DNA from: Chara braunii | Taxonomy: Eukaryota; Streptophyta; Charophyceae; Charales; Characeae | Reading direction: 5' to 3' | Assembly: GCA_003427395.1 (NCBI GenBank) | Contig: BFEA01000191.1 | Span: 1,845,604 to 1,893,004, forward strand | Length of the DNA stretch: 47,401 nt | In this document: positions 28,301 to 40,300 of the stretch, piece by piece | Position numbering within the stretch: position 1 is the first letter of the stretch | Layout: every line of letters begins with the position of its first letter | Notes under the pieces: generated by a model | Database searches by the model: none | Told to the model about the DNA's origin: nothing | Seen by the model: only the letters and a program-made list of their open reading frames with translations | Position numbers and translations under genes: made by a program

Positions 28301-29531
28301 TGTTGAGCGCATCAGTCCCCTGCAGGGAGGGACCCTCCCGACTTCGTCACGCAGGAGTTGGTCTACTTGCGATACATATGGAGCTTTCACAGCCACTCCG
28401 GACGAATGCGCCAGTCATACCTCCCGCGAGCCCCTATGAAAACATACGGCTTACGAGAGGTACAACTTACCTGCACGTTACAGGAGTTGTCACCTCCCTT
28501 CGGTGGGCGTATCCCCGTCGGGCTACCAGTCCACAGTACGGAAGCTAATCAGTTGCAATTGCAGAGGTGGACCAGCCGGAGACGTTTTTCGTACGCTGTA
28601 GCATTGGGGGTACGTGCGGTTTCACGCCTTTATAGGACATGCACGATAACCGACGTATTGGGGGGCTGAAGTCCCAAACGCGAATCGTCGTTGGTCGACT
28701 AGGACGTATCCCACTCACCACGCGCCACACCACATTAAGAACATAAGAATTAAAAACACACACACAAGGAACGACACAAAACAAAACAACACGAACAATC
28801 ATACTCCCTTCAGTATCAAACCCATAACCTTTCGACGGGAAAATAAGTTAGGCGACACGTGCGAGATTTAGTATAAAAACCACGAGGACGCAAGACCTTT
28901 TCATATCGACTAGCAATGCAAGCATACGCAAGCAGTCACAATGATGACGTACTATGTAGTACTCATAATCATGTGATCCTCGTTAATCTCGAGGGTCGCA
29001 TTCGACACTCAAGTGTGAACTGACACTCGCCTTGAGGGGTTAAACTCTCCACGCTATACAACTGCTAAGTACGGTTGAGAACGACACCCTCTTCTTCACC
29101 CTGTGGATAGTGGGTGGTACACATGTTCATAACTGTGGTGGTAGTCGTCTCTTATTGTCCTGCAGACCGGCTCCGTCATCCAGGGTCTAGAGAGAACTCA
29201 AGAGGTTGACTTTGACGGTTGTCACAGACTATAACGTCCAACTATAATAATAAAGAAAAGAAGAAGGGTAAAACATACTCGTCATTTTCTCTCCAAACAT
29301 AATTTGTTTAACCCTTACGCACGGTCACGGTAGGCCGTACGAGTACTCAAGACATTACGTATGTACATATATAAAGGGGTATACAATATGCGATGATCAC
29401 TTCTCACAATCACAATGAGACTCCTCTCAGCCATATATATGTGGTTGATCATAGACCGTCAAATCCAGAGTCCGGACAAAAAAACATACTTGCAATCACA
29501 TCAAAGATTCAACAAAAGTCCACATACTACA
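28301..29531 (-). mobile_element. LTR copy, inverted relative to the one at 36024
   Basis: Read on the minus strand it starts TGTAGT and ends GCTCAACA, matching the termini of the plus-strand LTR at 36024-37368 (TGTAGT...GCTCGACA). Homology runs along the full length, for example the block near 28690-28740 against 36905-36965. The 114-bp length difference is largely the CA/TA microsatellite present only in the other copy. It abuts the 29532 block. Confidence 0.75.
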
Positions 29532-30266
29532 TATAATCGCACTCCCAGCAATCCCACAAATATAACACACCCCTATGCGACCTCGTCGGACCCAAAATCG
29601 TGGGTCATATACATTCAACATTATCGACCCTTTCCCCTCGAGTGCAACTACAAACTTAAACCCTGACCGCGCCCGACTCAACAACAGCATGGTAGAGAAC
29701 CTTCGCTGGCATTCAGGTTACGCGGACCCGCCAAACAAGGTACGCACTCAAGGTCCTCCTTGCCTCGACGACCATTAAATCCAGCCCCGCGTCTTAGCCA
29801 AAGGAACGCCGATGCAAAAGCATAAATACGACAATGAATGATAAAATATTTAGAAGTTTGCTCTCCCGACAATCCCACAAATATAACACACCCCTATGCG
29901 ACCTCATCGGGCCAAAAATCGCGGGTCATATACATTCAACATTATCGACCCTTTCCCCTCGAGTGCAACTACAAACTCAAACCCTGACCTCGCCCGGCTC
30001 AGCAACGGCATGGTAGAGAACCTTCGCCGGCATTCAGGACATGCGGACCCGCCAAACAAGGTACGCCCTCAAGGTCCTTTCCTGCCACGACGGCCATTAA
30101 ATTCAGCCTCGCGTCTTAGCCAAAGGAACGCCGATGCAAAAGAATAAATACGACAATGAATGATAAAATATTTAGAAGTTTTTTAAATGTTAGAATACGC
30201 CGGACGAGGGAAAGGAAATGCTAGCACCATCCTGACGCCGTTGTCGGCAAAACCAAGGAGGGTAAA
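29532..30266. repeat. Block A, partly tandem-duplicated (321-bp offset); inverted copy at 42900
   Basis: The first part (29537-29857) is repeated at 29858-30178 with an offset of 321 bp; CAATCCCACAAATATAACAC starts at 29549 and 29870. The second copy continues to 30266. The whole unit reappears reverse-complemented at 42900-43315. No coding frame is maintained. Confidence 0.85.
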
Positions 30267-33200
30267 CCCCGTAGCAGCCCCATCCGTGCCTCAAAGCCCC
30301 GAATGAGGAAGCATGTGGGAGTCGCATTCATTAGCAGGTGTGATACTTGCCACAACAGAGGCCCGCCGGTGCTAGCAGGGCCGGGCTCCATTAATGGGCC
30401 AGTCACTAGGCTACCCGGTAGCATTGGAGCGAGCTTCATCGAGGGGCTACTCGCTGTTGTCCCCTCCGGGCCCCTCCCCCTATGAACGGCGGCGGTCTTT
30501 GCCTAGTGCCACTAAGGGGGGGTGTCGGGCGCAGCGCTAGCAACGACGCTGTTATAGGGAGCGCTAGTAGGACTTTGGTATCTGCGGAGTAGCTGTTGTC
30601 GGGCGCCGTGCGGAACAAAGACAGCAGAGAGAGGAGTAGAGGAGTGAAGGAATGAGGATGAGTAGAGCGGATAGAGCAAAGTGCGAACGCAGTAAAAATA
30701 AAATAAAATAAAAATATGAATGAACCCGGATGCGGGTCGCGCCGGGTGCATTTGAAACGAAGTGGGAGATAGGCAGCCAGGAAGACAGGCAGCACAACGC
30801 AAGCGAGTGAAGGAGAAGGGGCAAGGCAAACCGAGAAACGGATGAATGTGGACATGAAAGGGTGCCGGGTGCGTGCGAATGAAGTTGGGGATGGTGTGGG
30901 CAAGAAGAAGATCTAGCGCAACTAGTCTAGTGTAGTGCGCTTGTTTCTCAGTGAAACTAAGCGGGACAAGAACCGAGAGCGGGGTTTTCGGGGTAGGCGA
31001 CCTCGAATCTCGCGTCAGTTTAGTCCGAGAGTGAGTAGAATAGGTGGGAGTAAAGAAAATGGGTGCGCCGGGAGATGGCGGAGATGGCCGAGGCGCAGCG
31101 GAAGAAAGAACAACTCGCACGACTCTTGATAGGATCGGGCGAGGGAGGAGCTTAGATAGGGTTCTTTGGTGGGGCGAACGCGTTGGTGTAGTTAAATTTG
31201 GAGTTCGTTGGGTAGAATGAGACTTAGATGGAAAAGGTCTGCGCAGGGATGGCGGAAGGGGGGGGATGCAACAAAGGTATGAAAACGTGAAGCCCGCCCG
31301 ATTCTTGATGAAATCGGGCAGGGCAAGATACGATTCCGAGGTTTTTACCCTGAGTGAGTGTGATGGAATGGTTAGTTTCGATGTTAGATTACTAGAACAG
31401 TGAGTTAGTAAGAAACATACTGCGTGGAGCTATGGAAGACAAGTGAAGAAGGAAGACGGTAATAACTAATATTCTCCTTGTTCCTCGATGAAAACGAATG
31501 AGGAAAGGAGCCGATTGAGAAGTTTTTGTCATTGCGAACACAGCGAAGTCACTAGAACTTGGGCCAAGGTTACGCCCTTGGCGGTGCGGCAAGTTGGAGT
31601 TGCGCCTGGTATTTTTGGTTCGTGTACGATTGAACCTGGCCGTGATGATGGCCATGTACCTCTACCTCTCTGGACAAGTGTGAGGGCGGGGGTAGATACA
31701 AACGAGGGTTATTGATAATGGTGAGCCCGTTAGTAGGATCTGTTTTGAAGGTTAACAGTTAGTTTAATCACATAGCAAGGCTATGTCATGGGTGACCATG
31801 GCGAAAATGAGCATTGGTGAGAGTGAAATCTGACATTGCACTCGTCCCTAGGGAGGTCACTTAGGTTGTATCTCGATGAAAGTTTCGTTCTGATTCTACC
31901 TAGTGTCGACAGTCGAAGAGTGTGGGAGTGGGTCGCGCCTTTGGCATCCATACACAGTTCTATCGGTCGGAGCCCGTCTTCTTTTCTCTACTGCGAGTTT
32001 ATTCAAAATCCTGGTGATTTTCTCTAGCTTCAACGAAAAGACAGCTCGGTGAGACAAGGGCTGCATGGACCCAGCCGCATTTGGAGGGAGGACCCATCCA
32101 CATTCAAATAACCAACAAGTAGTAAGCGCTCCTCCTCATTACGAGCCCTGTTCTTGAGTTCTTAGTCGAGAACTGCAGTCGGCGGTGGAGTACACTCATT
32201 ACAGTCGCCATCTTTGCAAGGCATTGACCATTACAGTGAATGATAAGTTGTGGAACCTGGCTGCTGGCCGGGTCAGGTATGGTAAGCAAATACAGGGTGA
32301 GGAAGGGCGGAATCGTGAAAGGGAAGATAAGGATCGGAGTCATACTTACCTGAACAAGCGCGGTATAGTGGTTCCCTACTATGAAGCAGCAAGGGGGCAG
32401 GTTGCAGAGACTAGAAGCCTGTCTGCTGGCCAGTACGTCGCTCGTCCCACTGGTCGGTGCAGTAGCAGGTTAGCCGTGAAAAATGCAGACTTACCTGTGG
32501 TCAATGCTCTGCGAGTCACGAGCTGCAGGTGAGCTGAGTCTTCGTTGAGATGATCACGACTATTGTCGAGTGGCTGTGGGGCCAAAGCTTGAAGGAAGGG
32601 CAAGAGAGGAGCCATGCATACCTACCTAGCCGCGTCTGACGAAGTCCCGACGGAGGATGGGATTTGGCTTTGTGCCTTGGTTAGCAGTCAGGAAGGGCTG
32701 CCCGCGGGGTGCAGCTGTGCTTGCTGCCACACCCACGGCCGGGTTGATCCTGTCCGCAGCCACTGCTCGTTTGACAGACTTGGCCATGCAGGACTAAGTA
32801 TGAATGTGCTGTGCAGTCAAACTGTGAATGGCTGCTGCTGGCTGCCCCACACTGTTGGGTGCTGCAGGCTGTGGCAAACGGCTGCAGTTGACTACTGCTG
32901 CGTTTGTGGACTGTGTGCGGACTGTGTGCGGACTGTGGTTGTTGTTGAATGCAGCCGCTGCTGTTCACCGCCACTGTGTACTGTTGCTTGCTGCTACATG
33001 CTGCTGAAAACTGCCGCTGAGAACTGCTGTGGCTAATAGTCGCTACTGTTGCTGTTGGCCGCCTGTGGGTACCGCTACTGCGTCTATGGACTGCGGGCGG
33101 GCTGCTACTGCTGGCAGTTGCTGTTGATCGCCATTGGCGAATTGCTGCTGTGCCTGCTGGTCATGCTGCTGGTTGCTGCTGGCCGCATGATCTGTAGCTG

Positions 33201-33971
33201 CGTACTGTGCACAAACAGGCTGCCACTCCCGTTGACTGTGGACGAGCTCCTATCCACTGTTGATCGTTGTATGTGGTTGCACACTGCCGCCGACTGTTGA
33301 TTGACTGTTTTAGGCTGCTGGATGACAGCGATTGGGTTGATCAGAAGTGTTGAGATTTGGGGAGGTGGCCAGGCTGGACGAGTAGGGGGTTAGTGCTGCG
33401 ATTTGGGAGATCGTCAGAAGGTTGATTTCGGCAATCGAGTTCAGAAGAGGACCAAACTGATATGTTGGCTGCCATTGCGGGACCCTCATGTCAATGAAGG
33501 TATCAAGGCCCTCTCCTGGGAGTTGAATTGTCCCCTTCTTATATCTCGAGAGTCTGAATCCCCTATCTTCTTCCTTTCTTACTCTAAGTCTAATCCTGAT
33601 CTGAGAGGAAGGCGGCAGGCGGGATTGCAACCCGTAGGACCGCAGCAAGGCCTACGTGGGAGGTTACCCCACCGATTGCAGAAACTGTGTTGAAACTCAG
33701 GAGGAGTTCTGGAGGCAGGGAATTGTAAGGTAAGTTTACATCCCCCTTTATAAACCCAAATTATAGCCCCTATCCGTATGACCCATTGTATGTTTTGACC
33801 GAGTATACTGTGTGCGTCCCTACTTTGACTTTTGAGCTGACTTTTAAGACATAACGAGACTAAGTAAAATAATGTATGCGCAATGTCAGTTTCATTGTTT
33901 GACTGAAAGTATATTGTTCTGGGGGAAGGACGAGAGAAAGGTTGTATTGCATGTTTGACTGGGTCAACCAA
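30265..33971. repeat. Block L, first copy of a 3.7-kb direct duplication
   Basis: Starts at AACCCCGTAGCAGCC and ends at GGGTCAACCAA. The same order of sequence recurs at 43364-47091. In the stretches I compared, roughly nine bases in ten agree, and most differences are C/T or G/A. Part of it (32790-33300) is strongly CTGC-repetitive. Open frames exist (for example minus 30436-30903, 155 codons) but change amino acids freely between copies, so I treat the block as non-coding. The copies lack TG...CA ends and no primer site follows, so they are not typical LTRs. Confidence 0.9.
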
Positions 33972-33974
33972 GGG

Positions 33975-34652
33975 CTGGGCCGGTTCCATAAGTTTAGGAA
34001 GGCCCAGTGCTATGTTTATTTTTGAATTGCCTGGAGAACGAGACATGTTCCATAAGTTTGGGTGGTCTGGTTGCTTTGACTTGTGAGGGTTGATTGTGAA
34101 TGGTTTTTCAGGGACCAAAAATGTTTCATAAGTTTGGGTGGCTTGGTCGCCTTGTTTACTTTGAATTTCCTTCAGTTTCTTCTTGTTTTTTTGCTTTGAG
34201 ATAAATGAACCAGGCTGAGGACCAAGACATGTTCCATAAGTTTGGATGGTATTGGTCCAATGCCTCGCACATGCTGGAACCAGAAGGATATAATTTGGCT
34301 ATATTTTACTATTATATTATCTATGAACAGGCTAGCCAGACAGGGTTCTATAAGTTTCGGTGGTCTGACTATAGTTTATATCCAACTGAAGAGAGTATAA
34401 ATTAAGAATAAACTTGTGGTACGAAGGGGCAGACCGAGTCGTGAGCTGAAGATGATCGGCCCAGTTATATGCTACCTCAGAAGATTAAGTGCAAATAACT
34501 AGTATATAAATTTCAGATATTTAAACAGTTAAGGGCGACTATGGTGGCCTAGTCATCATATGCTCAAAGAAGAGAAAAGTTGTTGTGCCCCATGTTTGTG
34601 TATACTTCATGGCTGAGCTAGACATGTTCCATAAGTTTGAGTGATCTAGCTT
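33975..34652. repeat. Six dispersed hairpins with shared loop and variable complementary stems
   Basis: Loop consensus is GTTCCATAAGTTTGGGTGG. Stems pair as follows: 33975-33981 with 34001-34007 (CTGGGCC/GGCCCAG); 34037-34044 with 34065-34072 (7 of 8 pairs); 34113-34118 with 34143-34148 (GACCAA/TTGGTC); 34219-34225 with 34252-34258 (GGACCAA/TTGGTCC); 34333-34341 with 34363-34371 (8 of 9 pairs); 34615-34622 with 34645-34652 (7 pairs plus a G-T). The loops are 19-26 bases. Stem sequences differ between copies while pairing is kept, a pattern of compensatory change. Function unknown. Confidence 0.8.
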
Positions 34653-34899
34653 TATGCCCTATGTAAGTTGGGTACAAGGGGATAAATCATTGAAAGACTA
34701 TGAACTATTGTTTGCTAAGTTGATTTGGGGATGGTGAGAGTACTTACCTTTGTGGTTTGACCTGCATGTGACTGAGTGATGCCACTATTTGGTCCGAGTT
34801 TAAGTTGATAGGTAGTTGCTTTAGTTGCTCGCCACGAGCTAGAGCGATAGGAGTTAGTTTCAATTCCTTCAATTTATGAGTTAATTTGATTTTACTTAG
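34653..34899. other. No gene recognised
   Basis: Short linking stretch between the hairpin cluster and the 124-bp minisatellite; no motif stands out. Confidence 0.4.
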
Positions 34900-35525
34900 G
34901 TCAATTTATGCATTTGCTGAAATCTTTTGTTATACTTGGTCTTGTATAAATCTTGGTAAGCCACTTTCTCTACGGGAAGCGTTGCCGAAATTTCTACAAA
35001 CCCAAGGAGTTAGTCAAGCTTTATCTTTTTCAGGATCCGACTTTTTTTTATTTTTTGGCTTAGTAACAATTTGTAACATCTCCTTTTCTAAAGGGAATGC
35101 TTCCCAAATGTTTGCTAATTCAGGGAGTTAGACAAAATTAGACCCTCGAAAGTCAAAGTCATTTTTTAGACTCTGAGCTTAGCTTTGTATAAATCTTGGA
35201 ATAACACTTTCTTTACGGGAAGCGTTGCCGAAATTTCTACAAAATCAAGAAGTTAGTTAAATCTTGTCTGAGTTGAACTCATATTTTATGTTTTAGTTCA
35301 TATCTGACCTGATATAAATCTGGAAAGTTTTCTTTTCTAAAGGGAGTGCTGCCCAAATTTTTGCTAGTTCAGGGAGTTAGACAAAATTTAACTTTGGAAA
35401 GTCAAAGACTATTTCTGTGTTTATATTCGGGCCGATATGAATTATGAAAAGACACTTTTCCTACGGGAAGCACTGCCGATTTTTTTTTAGTTTAAAGGAG
35501 ATGGATAATATTTTGACAGGTGGCG
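34900..35525. repeat. Dimeric minisatellite, five ~124-bp units
   Basis: Equivalent points are 34971, 35089, 35214, 35338 and 35462. Odd units carry ACGGGAAGCGTTGCCG or a close variant; even units carry AAAGGGAATGCTTCCC or a close variant. Units then share a TTTCTACAAA/TTTGCTAATT segment, AGGGAGTTAG and, in most, a TATAAATCT phrase. The alternation makes a ~245-bp higher-order repeat. Confidence 0.8.
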
Positions 35526-36023
35526 ATTCTGGCAATCCATTCTGTATAGAAAAGATTCTGTCAGGATCTACTTTTCTTTTGGCACTTGCTTAAGGGTAGA
35601 TCTAGGCTTGGTTAATTAGGATGATTTGCGTGAGGTCGTGATATGAAGATTATTCTGCTTAAACTTATGGATTTAGCTTGGGGATTGACAAGTCTTGCCT
35701 TACAGGTGTTCTTGATCGATTGATTCAGGATTTGGGGTAGATTCATGTTGATCCAGTGAGGATCATCTTCTGTTATTACTGATTACAGGTCGGTTGCCGA
35801 CTCGTCGGTTTACGATTCAACTCCAATTTACTCCTGTCACTCAACCTAAAGGCTTTAGCGCTGTGATTTGAACTGTTTTGTTGTGTTTTCACCCGGACTT
35901 TATTTTGAATGGATATTTAAAGAAAAATATTGAGTATTTGATTTTGAAAAGTTGCTCAAGAGTGAGGCTTGTATGGCTAAAAGCAAGGGTTGTGAGTGCA
36001 GAGAATGGTTGAGGTTGACCCCG
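35526..36023. other. No gene recognised; left flank of the LTR
   Basis: Mixed-composition DNA without a convincing frame. It ends GACCCCG directly before the LTR start. The same CCCCG pentamer begins both copies of block L (30267 and 43366). Confidence 0.4.
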
Positions 36024-36147
36024 TGTAGTGCATGAACTTTTTGGTTGGATCTTTGATGTGTTTGCAGGTATGTTTGGTGATTTGGACTTTGGATTTGACT
36101 GCCTGCGCTCACATACACACATACACACACACACACACACACACAAC

Positions 36148-36217
<70 letters not shown>

Positions 36218-37368
36218 TAAGAGGAGGCTCACTGTGACTGTGAGAAGGGATCGTCCAATATTAAGAACCCTCTATTTTTATGTGATCTATATATATGTCT
36301 TGAGTGTTTTCGCGCAGGCCTACTGGGACCACGCGTAAGGGTTAAATAGGGGTTGAGGTAAGCAGAAAAACCCCGCCTCTTTATTGTATACTTGTTTGGA
36401 ATTCTTAGTTGGACGTTGGTCCTGGGCCGGGATTCAAGGTTCTTGTCCAGGACATCCCAAGCCCTAGGCTATGCATGGAAGGAATTTCCCCCCGCGCAGA
36501 GCCTATTTGCCTTACCTGCCGAGACACTAAACCGAAGGCCTGAGGCCTTGCGGTGGCCACACGACTATTCCTTCAGCCGTGCAATATTGTGAGGGAGTAG
36601 ACCCTCACGATACTTCAAGTCTGACACTTGAATGTCATAAGCGGTATTCGGATCCACGAGGGACCGCTTGGTCATGGGCACTACATAGTGCACCATCATT
36701 GCGACTGCTTGCGTACGCTTGCATTGCGAGTCGATATGAGTAGGCCCTGCGACCGAGCGATTTTATACTAAGTCTCGCGCGCAAACGCCTATCCGGTTCC
36801 GCATCGGAAAGTTATGGGATGGCTACCGAGGGACTAAGAGCGTTGTCGCGTTGCTTGTGTTGTGTCGTTTCATGTGTATATTGTGTGTGTGTTTTATTTT
36901 TATGTTCTTTATAGTGGAGTGCGTGTGGCGTGTGGGATGCGTTCTAGTCGACCAACGACGAGTCTCGCTTGGGCCCTCAACCCCCCAAGATGTCAGTTCG
37001 CGTGCGGGTCCGATAGTGGCGTAGTACCACACGTACCTCCCTATGCTACAACGAATGAGAAACGCCCTCGGCTGGTCCAGCTCTGCGATTGCATATGATC
37101 AGCTTTCGTATTGTGGACTGGTAGCTCGGCGGGGATACGCCCACCGAAGGGAGGTGACAACTCCCGTAAGGTGGAGGTAAGTCGTGCCTCGCGTAGCCCC
37201 AATCCTGTCGTAGGGGTTCGCGAGAGGTATGGCTGGCGCACTCGGCCGGAGCGGCTTGCGGAAACTCCATGTATGTATTGTGACGAGGATTAGGATCCAA
37301 CTCCTGCGTGACGCTGCCAGGAGGGTCCCGCGCTACCCTGGAGTAATCTCGGGCCGATGCGCTCGACA
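36024..37368 (+). mobile_element. 5' LTR of a retrotransposon (tRNA-Asp-primed, Athila-like by primer)
   Basis: 1345 bp beginning TGTAGT and ending CTCGACA, the TG...CA termini expected of an LTR. It is followed after two bases by a primer binding site. It contains a CA run (36111-36159) and an AT run (36160-36214) absent from the inverted copy at 28301-29531. Full-length similarity to that copy defines both ends. No second copy in the same orientation is present, so the matching 3' LTR is missing from the window. Confidence 0.8.
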
Positions 37369-37370
37369 GG

Positions 37371-37388
37371 TGGCGCCGTTGCCGGGGA
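37371..37388 (+). promoter_or_regulatory. Primer binding site complementary to tRNA-Asp
   Basis: TGGCGCCGTTGCCGGGGA is, to my knowledge of plant tRNA-Asp(GUC), exactly complementary to its last 18 bases including CCA. It lies two bases after the LTR. tRNA-Asp priming is known from the Athila lineage of plant Ty3/Gypsy elements. This fixes the element's orientation as plus. Confidence 0.85.
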
Positions 37389-40300
37389 TAACGGTTACCT
37401 GCCGTTGTCCCTGGTGGAATGATATTCGGGTATGAGAAAGTGAGAACTAGGCGAAAGGAGAAGCTTTCTTTGGACATATATGGTCGATTACTTGATATTT
37501 TGACTATCGTTGAAGATGTCTTAAAAGTGTGGCCTAAGTGTGAAGCGTTGAGCATTAGCGGTTTACTTGAGGAAGGAAGTGTTTGGCCATACACTTAAGT
37601 ACTCTGATGCATATAAAAATGTTCTCAGTGAGCACCTGATTATCCGAAGTATCTTTTGCTAATCGGGCGATATGTCGCGTATCTGATGCGGCCGTGGTTG
37701 AGTTAAGGCAGCATCCGAATTGTTTGGTATGTCTACTACCGAAGAAAGCTCAGTTGATAACGGTCAAGGCTACGAGGCTAGTGACTTGTTACGTAAGCTA
37801 TGTGGTAAGCTTGCTTTGGGATGAAGAGACGTTAAGCTGAGGCGTCTCCCCCTTGGTCAGTAGAGTGTCGCTTTTGAGGAGACTTCTGACACACGAGCGA
37901 CACGGATGAGGGGTTGACTAATGAGTGCGAAGTGAGAGGTTTGGTTGCAAAAGTTTTTCCTTGAGATCTGTCTAAGTTAAGATACGATAGGTATTGTAAT
38001 AAATATTGTACCTAGGCCCCTCGATGGTGTGAGTTGACAATGAGTTGAGTCATTTGAGGATTGTCTAGCTAACTATCGATAAAGTTTAAGAAGTAGCGGT
38101 TACCTAGCTAACGGTTTGGCTAACCTGAAGAGAGGCGTATGTTTTAAGTATGAGTAATATATTTGTATATATTTGTTTTCATGACAATGTTTATCTAATT
38201 GTTGCCATATATGTTTGTTTTTTTTTTGTATATATGTTGTTTGATATTTGATTGATGACGTATGTATGGATTGTCTTTCGAAAAGGACGTAGACTTTGCA
38301 TGAAACCCCACATCTAGCATGTGACAAGAGGTGAATGGGGTGACTCACTCCTAGGGAAGGTGGTTCTTCCTCGAGGGAGAAAGTCAGCGTGTATAGTCAT
38401 CCTCAGTGAAAGTGCATTCTTAAATTGTTACTCCCTTGTTAAGGCTTAAGGAAACAATTATTAGTCTAAAAAATGATAGTGAGACCCATGCCGGAATTAT
38501 ATTCCTGGTCCATTAGTGGGGTGTTGTTGACTTTCCTATAATAGGAGAGTAACTACATTATCTATTGAGAAGAGAGGAAAGGGTTTATTACCTTACCGAA
38601 ATTGTGATGGCCAAGTGGAACAACTACTGTTAGTGAGAGCGGATCTGGAGTAGCGACCTAGGCTCGTCTCCCGTTAAGTAGGGCCACCATATTTGTAAAG
38701 GTGCAAATTCGCTCTTCGTTGCCTTGATAAGTATGAATGGGGTTGTTCATTTGACCACGATAGGGTCGATGAGGTGTAAATGCTGAAATCAGAGAGGGAT
38801 GCGGTGAGGCTTGATCTTTAGAGCGGGGCTCATGAGTCAAGATGTTATCTTATGAGGATCACACCGCCCCTCTGTAATACATGATTCGCTTAAGAGTTGA
38901 AGGGGTAACAATTGTATCATGTTATTTACTCATTGCTAGTCCTATTTCTGCCTTATAGAATATGGAAATACGTTATTTAGAGTTATCTTCTTATGCGACT
39001 GACATTTGAGTTGACTTCATGTTGTCAAGTATAACTTTGTCATAATCTTCAGTTACAACCCTTGCCAATAAGATGTGTTTATTATGTTGCGATTATTGTT
39101 GTAAGTATATATTATTCATCATGAGTTGTACTGCATTTTGGATTCATGATTGGAGTAGTCGCCTATGCGATATACGTATATTGTGTCCTTCCTTGATAAT
39201 AAAAACCATAAGTGGTTAATGTCTGAGTTATGATTCGAGGGATTTATAAGTAATTATTTATGTTTTATTTTAAGTGGATATTTATCTAAAGACTCTCTTC
39301 GGTGACCCCGTTGTTACGAATAGATTCTTATACGGGCTTTCATGATGAGAACGACTTAATTTAGTAGGGATATATTCTGCATTAGATCTAGTTGCGTAAC
39401 TCCCTTCGAGGCTCGACCCTAACGCCGCTTATTGTAGTTCAACAGGTGACGGGGTCGAGGGAGCTCGAGATGAAAGGTTCTCAAGGGAAGATTGGGGTAG
39501 AGGCCGCAACTGAGGCCGCAGTGAAGGAGCGAGAAGGGGGATATGCTAGACATACGTGCGAGTTGTTGTATGACCTGTATCTGGACCGAAGATTCTTACC
39601 CCATGACCAAGGACTAAGGAGCTTGGTCAATATCGTTGATACTTATGCAAGCTCCCACGATCCAGATGCTAGGGTTGTAAATTGGGATGAGGTCCGGGCA
39701 GTAGCAGGGCGATAGAGGATGCCGTTGTGTTTTACCGAACTACGTCCCTTATGAGCGCGTATGCATGAGAGTCAAGGTAGAAGGCTAACAGGTTGTATGA
39801 TTCCGACCTTGTGTTCTAGTTTACAGGATCTTGACTATATACAGAACGGGTTGGAAGAGGTGTATATAGTGCATTGTGTGTATATGTCAGAGCATAAGAG
39901 GTCTCATGTTAAGTTGGATAAGCAAATTTTCAGGTTTTCGCATCTATTCAAGGGTAGATTGGGTAGAGTATGAGAGTGAGCCTCGTGTATGTATGGGCCC
40001 CTGGAGGTAAGAAGTGGATGAGGGAATGAGTTGTAATGTAGAACTGAGCACATCATGAGGTCGTGTAAGGATGGAGTTTTACTAGGAGGGCTGATTTGAT
40101 TTTGGTTGTGATATTTGTCTTTCATTAAGACATATACCTTCATCCTGGAATGTTTTCCTACGATTCAAGATGAATTGATTATGTTTTAGGGGCTGAGTTT
40201 ATTTTTAACAATACCACCTTGAGTTGAGAAAGGGTAAGCGTCTATACGTTTGTAAACATGAGGCTGCTTTAAATTGAGTAGGTCATGAGTTATGGTTTCA